DNA of 20,635 nucleotides from JAJTYI01 sp964420145 (GTDB lineage: Bacteria > Patescibacteriota > Dojkabacteria > B142 > OLB20): NCBI GenBank assembly GCA_964420145.1, contig CAYQRB010000017.1, positions 1 through 20,635 of the forward strand, read 5' to 3'. The notes below the pieces were generated by a model. It saw only the letters and a program-made list of their open reading frames with translations, did not search any database and was not told where the DNA came from. Position 1 is the first letter of the stretch; every line of letters starts with the position of its first letter. Of this stretch, positions 7,796 to 15,338 are shown piece after piece. Made by a program: the position numbers and the translations under genes.

Positions 7796-9157
7796 ATGTC
7801 TCAAAATCACTTAAAACAATTCGACCCTGAAGTTTATAATATTCTTAAACAAGAAGAGCAAAAACAGCAAAACAAGCTTTCTATGATACCTTCAGAAAAC
7901 TTTACTTCGCTAGCAGTACGAGAGGCAGTTGGATCAGTATTTATGAACAAATACTCTGAAGGGTATCCAAAAGCTAGATATTACGAAGGAAACTACAATA
8001 TTGACGACCTAGAGCTTTTGGCCATAAAGCGGGCAAAAAAATTTTTTAAGCTACCGGCAGATTGGGATGTTAATGTTCAACCACTATCAGGAAGTCCAGC
8101 AAATCTCGCTGTATATATCGGTCTACTGAAGCCTGGAGATAAGATTATGGGAATGTATCTTCCAGATGGAGGACATCTATCACACGGCTGGTCCTACTCT
8201 CCCAAAGATAGTAAAGATAATACTACAGATACCATTTTTTATGCAGGCGGAAAACGAAAAGTAAATATTACTTCTAAAATTTTTGAAGCAGTACAATACA
8301 AAACTGATCCCAAAACAGGACTCCTTGACTATGAAAAAATCGAACAAATAGCTAAACGAGAAAAGCCGAAGATGATTATTACGGGAGGAACCGCATATCC
8401 TAGAGAAATCGACTATAAACGAATGGCACAAATTGCCAAGAGAGTTGGGGCATATTATCTAGCAGACATTGCTCACGAAGCGGGCCTGATCGGTGCAGGA
8501 GCTATGAAGTCTCCCATAGGTGTAGCAGATGTTGTTACTATGACAACTCACAAAACTTTGAGAGCAAACAGAGGTGCCATAATTTTAGGTAAAAATGAGC
8601 TCATCAAAAAAATTAATCGTGCAGTTTTCCCCGGATTACAGGGTGGACCACACAATCACAGTATTGCAGGAATCACTGTAGCACTAAAAGAAGCTATGAG
8701 TCCGAGCTTCAAAACATATGCCAAACAAGTTGTAAGAAATGCACAAATACTAGCCAAAGAACTTCAAAAATATGGTTTTGAAATTGTGTCAGGTGGAACA
8801 GATAAACACCTAGTTTTAATAGACCTAACCAACAAAGGTGTTTTTGGGAAAAAATATGCGCGGGCACTAGATTATGCAGGAATTATCGCAAATATGAATA
8901 CAATGCCAAAAGAAACAAGACCACCAGCAGACCCATCTGCCCTACGAATTGGAACTCCGTGGATTACAACTCGGGGTATGGGGCAAGAAGAAATGAAACA
9001 AATTGCACTGTGGATGAATCAAGTTATGGAAATTATTAAAGATTCTCAAGATATGGATTTTGAGCAATTTAACAAAAAAGTAGCAGGTGATAAGAAAATC
9101 CTAGCAATTGCAGAAGAAGTAAAAAGCCTATGCAAAAAATTTCCACTGGAGATATAG
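7796..9157 (+). CDS. glyA: Serine hydroxymethyltransferase
   Basis: GlyA converts serine and THF to glycine and 5,10-methylene-THF using PLP. The 453 aa are slightly longer than the common 415-430. Visible motifs are SENFTS (33-38), NKYSEGYPKARYY (51-63), LSGSPANLAVY (98-107), DGGHLSHG (124-131), ADIAHEAG (223-230, PLP-contacting Asp224 and His227), TMTTHKTLRANRG (248-260) with Schiff-base Lys253, and FPGLQGGPHNHS (278-289). The sequence after the active-site Lys is LRANRG where many bacteria have LRGPRG. An insert around 132-160, rich in Lys and Asp, accounts for much of the extra length. Its product is the substrate of FolD, encoded 3.6 kb upstream. It converges on the DUF2085 gene with a gap of about 34 nt and no obvious terminator. 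Confidence 0.96.
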   Translation: MSQNHLKQFDPEVYNILKQEEQKQQNKLSMIPSENFTSLAVREAVGSVFMNKYSEGYPKARYYEGNYNIDDLELLAIKRAKKFFKLPADWDVNVQPLSGSPANLAVYIGLLKPGDKIMGMYLPDGGHLSHGWSYSPKDSKDNTTDTIFYAGGKRKVNITSKIFEAVQYKTDPKTGLLDYEKIEQIAKREKPKMIITGGTAYPREIDYKRMAQIAKRVGAYYLADIAHEAGLIGAGAMKSPIGVADVVTMTTHKTLRANRGAIILGKNELIKKINRAVFPGLQGGPHNHSIAGITVALKEAMSPSFKTYAKQVVRNAQILAKELQKYGFEIVSGGTDKHLVLIDLTNKGVFGKKYARALDYAGIIANMNTMPKETRPPADPSALRIGTPWITTRGMGQEEMKQIALWMNQVMEIIKDSQDMDFEQFNKKVAGDKKILAIAEEVKSLCKKFPLEI

Positions 9158-9191
9158 AAGTTTTAACCAACGAATACTATTTCTTAGCATT

Positions 9192-9935
9192 CTATATGCC
9201 GTGTTTTCTGCGATCAAACCAATCTTGTCTATTTGTAGGGATTTTAATTTCGGAGTCTAGAAAGTTGGTAGGAAGATAACTATTTGAAGTAAGAGCCCAA
9301 AACTGGATTAGAACAATATATACCACCGACATCAGGATTAACAAACTCGAAAGTAATCTCCAGTATGTAGGGGTTAATTTTGTTTTGATTTTATGGGTAC
9401 TAACAGGAATTCCCTTCTCTATCTCATTACGATTTACACCTTCATTGTCTTCATCCGCTATCTCTCTTAGTCTTGGAAATAGAAACAATCCCATTGCACC
9501 ACCAAATAAAGTCCCAGTTAACATACGAAAAAAATTATTACTGGTATAAAAAGGATCTGCCGACCTATAGCCAAGCAAAGCTCCTAAAGTTTGCAAACCC
9601 CCGTCTAGCGCCATAGGAATTGAATACAAAACAAGTAGATAAAAAGTTAGGGGCTGGAGTTTTTTTTTCTTGACCAATAAAAGCATAAATAACATAGATC
9701 CCCAGATAAACACATCTCTTGTACACCAAGCGTATTGGTTATCAAAAAGATGAAGACTTTTCCAATGTTGTTGATGACAAAAAAATGAATAGACCGTATA
9801 AATTATCTTTGCAGGTAGATATATCTCAAAATGTAGTAAAAGAGGTGCCAAGATTGGTGCAATATTTAATACAACGAAAAATATCAGAAATAGATTAAGA
9901 ATATTTTTATTGAGCCAAGAAGATAGTCTATACAT
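9192..9935 (-). CDS. DUF2085 family membrane protein
   Basis: About 247 aa from the ATG at 9935, with five or more transmembrane helices. DUF2085 hallmarks are visible: FFCHQQHWKSLHLF, a short spacer, then CTRDVFIWG, then IPMALDGGLQ, and finally NNFFRMLTGTLFGG. The conserved Cys, His, Asp and Arg suggest a membrane metal- or redox-related role, but no function is established for the family. The open frame extends upstream to an ATG at 9992 inside recJ. I chose 9935 because it overlaps the recJ stop by 8 nt (ATGTATAG), a typical coupled start, and places the first helix right after a short basic N-terminus. A cytoplasmic charged segment follows the DUF2085 core, then one more helix. It is in an operon with recJ; a functional link is not evident. 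Confidence 0.8.
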   Translation of the reverse strand: MYRLSSWLNKNILNLFLIFFVVLNIAPILAPLLLHFEIYLPAKIIYTVYSFFCHQQHWKSLHLFDNQYAWCTRDVFIWGSMLFMLLLVKKKKLQPLTFYLLVLYSIPMALDGGLQTLGALLGYRSADPFYTSNNFFRMLTGTLFGGAMGLFLFPRLREIADEDNEGVNRNEIEKGIPVSTHKIKTKLTPTYWRLLSSLLILMSVVYIVLIQFWALTSNSYLPTNFLDSEIKIPTNRQDWFDRRKHGI

Positions 9936-11652
9936 TACTTGATTTAATATCACTAAGGTCAATTTGCAGTCGTGTCTCGCCCATAAATTCATTTTCCTTT
10001 AAAACGCCTGCAATATCTAATATATCACCTACTTTTATATTACTAAATAACTCAATTTTATTAAAACCAATTACATCTAAAACTACTGTTCCGAACTGAA
10101 TAGATAGTTTTATATGTACCCCAGCTGAGCCAACTACTTTTTTATCCAAAAGCTTCACACCTCTAAGTGAAAAAACAGGCTGTTTATTCCCAAAACCAAA
10201 GGGTTCAAACCTCTGTATCATTGAGATAGTTTTGTGATTCAACATATCTTCAGATAAATCAGCTTCGATAAATAACTTCTTTTTAAGTTCTTCTTCTGTT
10301 AGTTTTGTTGCCTGTTTGAGTAAATTCTGTGAGAATTTTTCAATATTTGTAGCTTTAACCGTAAAACCCGCAGCTTGTGAGTGTCCTCCGAAACGCTCTA
10401 ATATATCTGCCGAAGCAGAGATTGCATGAGTAATATGAAATGGTGCAATACTTCTAGCCGATCCTGTTGCCATACCTGTTTTATCAAGAGAGGCGACGAG
10501 TACGGGTTTATGATATTTTTCACATAATTTACCTGCCACCAGCCCAACAATACCTTCTGGCCACTGATCTCCTGTTACAAAAATCAACTTCTTATCATAC
10601 CCCCATATCTCTATCTGTCTCTCTGCTTTCTCTAGAAACTCTTTTGTTAAAACCTGTCTTTCTGTATTTAAGCTAGACAACTTTTCTGCTAGATTTTTAA
10701 CAACCTTGGCGTTTTTTGAAGTTAAAAGTCGTACTGCGTCCAATGCGTTTTCAAGACGACCCACAGCATTAAGTCGTGGCCCAACAACAAAGCCTATGTG
10801 GTATTGTTTTATTTCTTGAGAAAATACTCCGGAACACATCAGAAGTTCTTTCAGACCGGGATTTCTTGTATTGTGAATCCTATCTAGACCTTCTTTCAAA
10901 AAAATACGATTCTGCTCTACAAGAGGCATAACATCGCAAACAGTTCCGAGTGCAACTAAATCTAAATACTCTTCTGCATTTATTTCACTTTTTAATAAAT
11001 CTTCTTTTTTAGAGACCTCGATAAGCTCACAAATCAAGTACCACACAACAGTAGTTGCACAAATCTGCTTAAAATCAGAATTTTTGGATAGTGAGGGATG
11101 CACAACTGCTACACTGTTGTTAAGTAATGCTTTTATATCTTCTTTATCTTCTGGTGGCTCATGATGGTCAGTTATGAGAAAATCTAAACCATCACCAGCT
11201 TGCTGTTTTATGAGCTGTCCATCTCTTACCCCACAATCAACAGTTATGACAAGTTTTGTGCCTTCTGATTTAATCTGTTTAAGCGCTTTTTCATTGAGAC
11301 CATATCCTTCGTCGAAACGACTTGGTATATAGGGAACTACTTGCGCTCCTAAATATCTATACAAAAAATCGAAGAGCATCGAGCTAGAGCAGACTCCATC
11401 AACATCATAATCTCCGTAAATTACGATTTTCTCTTGAGATTTCACAGCGTCAAGGATTCGTTTAGTTGCCTTTTCTATATCTCTAAGGTTTTCTCTATTA
11501 GGAAGATCGGATAACTTGGGGTTAAAGAATTTATAAGCACTTTCCTCGCTTTCGATACCACGATTGAGCAATAACTGCGCAGTCAAATCATCATAGCTTT
11601 TAAGCTGTAATCTTAGCTTTTTAGATATTTTAGGAGCTGAGTGCCAGAGCAT
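9928..11652 (-). CDS. recJ: Single-stranded-DNA-specific exonuclease RecJ
   Basis: RecJ degrades single-stranded DNA 5' to 3' in recombination and mismatch/base-excision repair. The 574 aa match the family's usual size. The DHH-superfamily motifs are complete: YGDYDVDG (79-86), ITVDCG (136-141), ITDHH (160-164, the DHH triad), DLVALGTVCDVMPL (231-244), GPRLNAVGRL (291-300) and the DHHA1 motif GGHSQAAGF (422-430). A C-terminal OB-like region follows. The start ATG gives the N-terminus MLWHSAPKIS. A TATAAT sits only 5 nt before it, implying a transcript with little or no leader. It is the first gene of a unit with the DUF2085 gene. Confidence 0.95.
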   Translation of the reverse strand: MLWHSAPKISKKLRLQLKSYDDLTAQLLLNRGIESEESAYKFFNPKLSDLPNRENLRDIEKATKRILDAVKSQEKIVIYGDYDVDGVCSSSMLFDFLYRYLGAQVVPYIPSRFDEGYGLNEKALKQIKSEGTKLVITVDCGVRDGQLIKQQAGDGLDFLITDHHEPPEDKEDIKALLNNSVAVVHPSLSKNSDFKQICATTVVWYLICELIEVSKKEDLLKSEINAEEYLDLVALGTVCDVMPLVEQNRIFLKEGLDRIHNTRNPGLKELLMCSGVFSQEIKQYHIGFVVGPRLNAVGRLENALDAVRLLTSKNAKVVKNLAEKLSSLNTERQVLTKEFLEKAERQIEIWGYDKKLIFVTGDQWPEGIVGLVAGKLCEKYHKPVLVASLDKTGMATGSARSIAPFHITHAISASADILERFGGHSQAAGFTVKATNIEKFSQNLLKQATKLTEEELKKKLFIEADLSEDMLNHKTISMIQRFEPFGFGNKQPVFSLRGVKLLDKKVVGSAGVHIKLSIQFGTVVLDVIGFNKIELFSNIKVGDILDIAGVLKENEFMGETRLQIDLSDIKSSNV

Positions 11653-11657
11653 ATAAA

Positions 11658-11663
11658 ATTATA
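11658..11663 (-). promoter_or_regulatory. Candidate -10 box of recJ, close to the start codon
   Basis: TATAAT on the minus strand ends 5 nt before the recJ ATG, overlapping a second -10-like TATAGT just upstream. With normal spacing, transcription would start at or within a few nt of the A of the ATG, giving a leaderless mRNA. No strong -35 is visible. Confidence 0.4.
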
Positions 11664-11704
11664 ACTATAGATTCTGAAGTATTCTTGAAGTTTTTAGAAA
11701 CAAT

Positions 11705-11723
11705 AAAAAAGGAAACTTTCTCC
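11705..11723 (-). terminator. Weak intrinsic terminator after the 12379-11732 gene
   Basis: On the minus strand GGAGA-AAG-TTTCC forms a 5-bp stem (one G-U) followed at once by six T. It starts about 9 nt after the stop codon of the upstream gene and separates it from recJ. The stem is short, so efficiency is uncertain. Confidence 0.45.
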
Positions 11724-11731
11724 AGGTAAAC

Positions 11732-12379
11732 CTAAACCACTTCGTTGGTATTTAGGTAATCTTTCAAGTTTTTAACTAAGAAAAATACTGCTAAACCGAC
11801 AAATAGTACTATACTGACCCCAATTCCCCAGTTACGAACAGTAGCCATAACTTTTTCACGAGTGTAACTTTCTAGGGTTGGCGTTACTACCATATCAGGA
11901 GTAAATACTATATCTACATCAGTAGAACTTATATAGTTTTCTCCTGCAACAAACCCGTTGACCTCTACTGCTATATTAACTCTCCTGTCCACAATAGATG
12001 GGGGGAGTGTTTCTCTAGGAGTAAATTCTTTAGTGATCGTGGTTTTTTGTCCTTTTACGACTGTTATCACATCTCTTTCGCTTCCATTGATTGTTAATAA
12101 GTTATTAGGGAAAAACCATTTAACCCCGACTCTGTTTGAGTCTATAAGAGAATCAACTGTAAGTGTAAGGATAAATTTTTTTGAAGGATATGACTGGTGA
12201 GATGGAGGATCTAGCTGTAGCTTTAATGCAGGGTTAGATACAATTGGTACATTTTGATCATAGTTTTGTTCGCTCTCTTGAGCATACACTATGCCATAAA
12301 ATACCTGTGTAACCAAAATCACAGCCATAATAATCATATGGAGAAGCAAAGTCTTCTTTGATTTTGATCTTACAATCAT
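11732..12379 (-). CDS. Secreted type I membrane protein of unknown function
   Basis: About 215 aa from the ATG at 12379. The N-terminus (MIVRSKSKKT, then a 20-residue hydrophobic core ending VYAQE) is a good signal peptide, with cleavage likely after VYA. A beta-rich ectodomain of about 140 residues follows. A single C-terminal transmembrane helix (GIGVSIVLFVGLAVFFLV) ends in a short charged cytoplasmic tail. No catalytic motif or cysteine cluster is seen; an Ig-like or cohesin-like adhesion fold is possible but unproven. The frame runs upstream to a TTG at 12409, but that TTG overlaps an extended -10 (TGCTATACT), so 12379 is the better start. The gene is divergent from the secreted protein gene at 12562. 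I do not recognise the family. Confidence 0.75.
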   Translation of the reverse strand: MIVRSKSKKTLLLHMIIMAVILVTQVFYGIVYAQESEQNYDQNVPIVSNPALKLQLDPPSHQSYPSKKFILTLTVDSLIDSNRVGVKWFFPNNLLTINGSERDVITVVKGQKTTITKEFTPRETLPPSIVDRRVNIAVEVNGFVAGENYISSTDVDIVFTPDMVVTPTLESYTREKVMATVRNWGIGVSIVLFVGLAVFFLVKNLKDYLNTNEVV

Positions 12380-12399
12380 AATAGATATGTTATCACCTA

Positions 12400-12408
12400 A
12401 GTATAGCA
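12400..12408 (-). promoter_or_regulatory. Extended -10 promoter element
   Basis: TGCTATACT on the minus strand fits the extended -10 (TGn plus TATACT). Initiation near 12393 leaves about 14 nt before the ATG at 12379. The element overlaps, and so argues against, the alternative TTG start at 12409. Confidence 0.5.
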
Positions 12409-12517
12409 AGTTCAGTAGATTAGGAAAACTTTGCGCTAAATAAAATTAAAACTCAACAATTATAAATATATAAAAAAATAGCTGAGCAAAATTTAACACA
12501 AAAAACAGAATATGGTA

Positions 12518-12523
12518 TATAAT
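12518..12523 (+). promoter_or_regulatory. Candidate -10 box for the two-domain secreted protein
   Basis: TATAAT within a very AT-rich 152-nt divergent region, about 38 nt before the ATG at 12562. The surrounding TATATATA tract makes several registers possible, including a second TATAAT immediately before the ATG. Confidence 0.35.
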
Positions 12524-12561
12524 ATATATATCTTATTTAGATTATTTATTATTTATATAAT

Positions 12562-13242
12562 ATGAAAATAATAAAAATACAAGCAGTAATATTGGCTCTT
12601 ATCTTGTTTAGTTTACCAATACTCTCTATAAAAGAAGCAAAGGCGCTAGGAACAGAATATACCGTAGTCCGTGGTCAAAACCTCACCCTTGAGAGACCCA
12701 AATATGTTGGACAAGGAGATAATATTAAGTTTATAGCCAAATATACAGGTGGAGGGAACCCTACCTTAGTGCTTTGGAATTGGGATGTCTGTGGAACCAA
12801 ACAGACCGTTAGCAATAAACAAAGCTATGCAGAGAAAACCGTAAAAATGAATAAAGAAGGGAATTGTAAAGTAACAGTTCAGGTATCAGCTTTTTATTCA
12901 GATTATGGAATCCCGGGTTGGGCAACAGATAATGTAAATGTACTACCAGTTAGAATTGTTCCAATCACTCTCACTGCACCTAAAAGTGCAAAGGTTGGAC
13001 AAACCTTCTGGGTTGAAGCCCTACATTCTGAACCAGTTTCTTTTAGAAATAGCAAGACTGTATGGAGCAATACCGCAACAGGTGCTTGCACAGGTAGTGC
13101 AGAAATATACGGTGCAAGAACTATGAAGATAGGAGAAAAAGGGGATCGTAAAGGTGCCTGCAAAATCACAACTACTCTTAATATTTACGAATCCGGATAT
13201 ATACTTAGAGCTTCTGAAGTAAGGAATGTGACGATAAACTAA
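12562..13242 (+). CDS. Secreted protein with two cysteine-paired beta domains
   Basis: The 226-aa protein has a signal peptide (basic MKIIKIQ, hydrophobic core, cleavage likely after KAL or AKA near residue 29). The mature part looks like two tandem domains of about 90 residues. Each has a Trp-containing strand followed by two cysteines with similar spacing: Trp72/Trp74, Cys77 and Cys102 in the first, Trp168, Cys176 and Cys200 in the second. The segments before the second cysteine (KMNKEGNC and GEKGDRKGAC) and after it (KVTVQVSAF, KITTTLNIY) align, supporting an internal duplication. An Ig-like or PKD-like beta sandwich with one disulfide per domain is the likely fold. There is no membrane anchor, so it is released or held by other proteins. 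The gene is monocistronic with its own promoter region and a strong terminator. Family not recognised. Confidence 0.8.
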   Translation: MKIIKIQAVILALILFSLPILSIKEAKALGTEYTVVRGQNLTLERPKYVGQGDNIKFIAKYTGGGNPTLVLWNWDVCGTKQTVSNKQSYAEKTVKMNKEGNCKVTVQVSAFYSDYGIPGWATDNVNVLPVRIVPITLTAPKSAKVGQTFWVEALHSEPVSFRNSKTVWSNTATGACTGSAEIYGARTMKIGEKGDRKGACKITTTLNIYESGYILRASEVRNVTIN

Positions 13243-13252
13243 GATTACGAGA

Positions 13253-13287
13253 CAAAAAAAGAGGGCCCCGAAGGGGTCCTTTTTTTT
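13253..13287 (+). terminator. Strong intrinsic terminator, possibly bidirectional
   Basis: A GGGCCCC-GAA-GGGGTCC hairpin (13263-13279, 7 bp with one G-U) is preceded by an A tract and followed by eight T. It lies 20 nt after the stop of the secreted protein gene. Because the A tract becomes a T tract on the other strand, it could also stop transcripts arriving from the HAD gene. It is the only classic terminator seen in the window. Confidence 0.92.
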
Positions 13288-13393
13288 GTTTCCTAAACAA
13301 AACTCACTATAAACAGAATTTGATTACAATAATAAAGTTAGTCTCTACTCTTGTAGCGTCAATAATATAAAGGATTAAATTGTGTTAAATATA

Positions 13394-14503
13394 TCAGATG
13401 GGAACTCTAGTACCACCACCTTTTATCACGGCTAGAAGTCTATCTAGTATCTCTTTTGATGAAAACTCCTGTGTTTCAAAATCTAACATATTATATTGTG
13501 TGTCGTGTACAGGCCCTACATTTCTGTCTTTTAATCCTCCTCTTTTAGAATGAACGGGTATAAACTGATCAGCATATTCTCTTATACTACCCTCAATAGA
13601 TAGTATAGAGGATATCTCCCTTGGATTATCATCTAGTATTACTACAACGCGTCCTTCTGAGTCTACTCCTCTTCGAACCACTTCGGTAATAAAATCACCT
13701 TTTGACACACTAGTTAACCAAATTTGTGAAATTACAAGATCAGGGTTTTGTTTTATTAACTCCAAAACTTTTAATAACTGATAATACGGATCGCCATAAG
13801 TAAATATTCCAAGATCAATTTGATGTTCTATAGGGTCTAGTTTATTAATACCCCTTGCTACTTCGATAATTTCATCATACTGTGGAGGTCTAATCATAGT
13901 TTGCTTGAATATGTCTTCGATATCTCTAGACCACATTTTATCAACTCCATGCAAAATAAATTTTCTATCTTTAGGACGAAAATAAAACGGATCATCTTTT
14001 CGAGATTCTGTTCCCATTATCAATTGTCCTTGGATCCTAACAAGATTTTCTTCCAAACCCATTATTGTTTCTTCTTGTATTTCTCCCTCTATCCCTTGAA
14101 ACACACTAGTTATCCACTGTAAGGCAGCCATATGGGCATTTGCATGATATATTTTTCTTTCACCTTCGTTTTCCTCCCAACGAGAAAATCTATCAGTCAT
14201 ATCTATAATCTTATATACCTGTTTATCAGATAATTTAATATCTTTATTTTTCACATACTCTCTATATAACATAAGTCGTTTATTTTTTATTTCTGTTGTA
14301 GCTACCAAAGTATCATCATAATCAAATAATACCCAATCCCTACCACTTATTGATTTTTCTTCCGTCAACTGGATAACATACCCTATCGACCCTACTGCTA
14401 CTACATCAGAATATCCGAATACTTCTTTATATTCCTCAAGTAGGTTTTTAAGTTTTCTTGCTTCAACTGGGTTTTCTGGATTTATGGTTAGTTCACTATC
14501 CAT
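13394..14503 (-). CDS. HAD-superfamily hydrolase with large cap
   Basis: The 369-aa protein contains all four haloacid dehalogenase motifs: LFDYDDTLVAT (nucleophile Asp61, acid Asp63), FTYGD (motif II Thr235), the motif III Lys in SVSKGD (Lys268) and VVILDDNPRE (motif IV Asp291/Asp292). It should therefore be an active Mg-dependent phosphatase or phosphotransferase. About 160 residues separate motifs I and II, mostly helical and charged, which would be a large type C1 cap. About 55 residues precede motif I. This N-terminal piece and the cap do not match any subfamily I can name, so the substrate is unknown. The gene stands alone, facing the terminator at 13253, with tRNA-Asn upstream. Confidence 0.82.
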   Translation of the reverse strand: MDSELTINPENPVEARKLKNLLEEYKEVFGYSDVVAVGSIGYVIQLTEEKSISGRDWVLFDYDDTLVATTEIKNKRLMLYREYVKNKDIKLSDKQVYKIIDMTDRFSRWEENEGERKIYHANAHMAALQWITSVFQGIEGEIQEETIMGLEENLVRIQGQLIMGTESRKDDPFYFRPKDRKFILHGVDKMWSRDIEDIFKQTMIRPPQYDEIIEVARGINKLDPIEHQIDLGIFTYGDPYYQLLKVLELIKQNPDLVISQIWLTSVSKGDFITEVVRRGVDSEGRVVVILDDNPREISSILSIEGSIREYADQFIPVHSKRGGLKDRNVGPVHDTQYNMLDFETQEFSSKEILDRLLAVIKGGGTRVPI

Positions 14504-14717
14504 AGTTAATTTAAACTGAATATTTATGACTATTTTATCAGTTTTCTTCTTGATATTTTAATGAGGTTTGAGAAATAGAGATAATAGAAGAGAATTATCT
14601 TGGATTATATCTTATAGACTTATCTATATAATAAAAACCAAAGCTTGTATATGCCACGTGGGAGACTGAGAATTAGTTTTTAATAATAGTTTCTTTATGA
14701 AGCTTAGAGTTGGCTTA

Positions 14718-14808
14718 TCCCACCATCTGGTCGAGCAGGATTCGAACCTGCAATCCTCCGGTTAACAGCCGGACGCATTACCATTATGCTATCGACCAGA
14801 TGGTGGGA
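14718..14808. repeat. 17-bp perfect inverted repeat spanning tRNA-Asn
   Basis: TCCCACCATCTGGTCGA at 14718-14734 is exactly complementary to 14792-14808. The inner 7 bp are the tRNA acceptor stem; the outer 10 bp pair the tRNA's 5' leader with its 3' trailer. The precursor can form one continuous 17-bp helix. Confidence 0.9.
14727..14798 (-). tRNA. tRNA-Asn (GTT)
   Basis: The 72-nt cloverleaf on the minus strand has acceptor TGGTCGA/TCGACCA (7 perfect pairs), D arm GCAT-AATGGTA-ATGC, anticodon arm TCCGG-CTGTTAA-CCGGA with anticodon GTT, T arm GCAGG-TTCGAAT-CCTGC and discriminator G, as expected for Asn. CCA is not encoded. It is the main content of the 415-nt gap between the HAD gene and fur. 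The rest of that gap (14504-14717) shows nothing beyond an 8-bp CCACGTGG palindrome at 14654. Confidence 0.95.
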
Positions 14809-14836
14809 CACTACCATTGTACTACTGACCAATATG
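14809..14836 (-). other. Degenerate 5'-half copy of tRNA-Asn
   Basis: The 28 nt directly upstream of the tRNA-Asn inverted repeat resemble 14776-14803, the tRNA's own acceptor/D-arm half with its leader. They match at 18 of the first 23 positions counted from 14809. The AATGGTA D-loop is kept. No anticodon or T arm follows, so it is a partial, decayed tandem duplicate. Confidence 0.65.
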
Positions 14837-14842
14837 TTCATA

Positions 14843-14848
14843 ATTATA
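14843..14848 (-). promoter_or_regulatory. Candidate -10 box for tRNA-Asn
   Basis: TATAAT on the minus strand would start transcription near 14836, exactly at the beginning of the decayed tRNA half. The leader before mature tRNA-Asn would be about 38 nt. The -35 is weak. Confidence 0.45.
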
Positions 14849-14918
14849 CCCCATCATTTAGTATTTATGACAGAATAATTATATAATCTGTTTCCCTTAT
14901 CAATATCAAATATACAAT

Positions 14919-15338
14919 ATGAATATTAATACTGTGATTATAGAGCTTCAAAAGCAGGGTTTCCGAATTACAAACTCTAGGAAAGATATTTTAACTTTAT
15001 TTGAAGGTGATCACACATCCCTCTCAGCAGGTGAAATTATAAAAAAACTACAGAACAAGACCGACCGTGCAACAGTATATAGAAACCTTAATTTCCTTAT
15101 TAGTAATAATATCCTAAAACCTATCTATCTCAAAGATGAAGTACCCCAATATGAACTAAATAAAAAAGATCACCATCATCACCTAATCTGTACAAAGTGC
15201 AAGATCGTCTCATCTATTTCAAGTAATTCTCTGGAAAATGCCGTTTCAGAACTAAAAGACTTAGCTAAAAGATCAGATGATTTCACTATCCGGGATCATA
15301 TAGCTGAATTTTACGGATTATGTAAAAACTGTTCATAA
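14919..15338 (+). CDS. Fur-family metalloregulator
   Basis: The 139-aa protein has an N-terminal winged helix with QGFRITNSRKDIL (13-25) and the recognition-helix signature DRATVYRNLNFL (49-60). A C-terminal dimerisation/metal domain contains HHHH (85-88), CTKC (Cys91/Cys94), His127 and CKNC (Cys135/Cys138). The two CxxC pairs form the structural zinc site seen in most Fur, Zur and PerR proteins. The histidines can form the sensing site, but iron, zinc, manganese or peroxide sensing cannot be told apart from the sequence. A TATAAT at 14882-14887 lies upstream. The stop codon abuts the ATG of the next gene, so the two form one unit, and that membrane protein is the obvious candidate partner or target. 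Confidence 0.92.
   Translation: MNINTVIIELQKQGFRITNSRKDILTLFEGDHTSLSAGEIIKKLQNKTDRATVYRNLNFLISNNILKPIYLKDEVPQYELNKKDHHHHLICTKCKIVSSISSNSLENAVSELKDLAKRSDDFTIRDHIAEFYGLCKNCS

Noticed and set aside
12380..12409. TTG start for the secreted type I membrane protein
   Set aside because: The TTG overlaps an extended -10 element, and the ATG at 12379 gives a proper signal peptide.
14698..14760. Small plus-strand reading frame starting at the ATG near 14698
   Set aside because: It runs through the tRNA-Asn gene on the opposite strand and has no other support.
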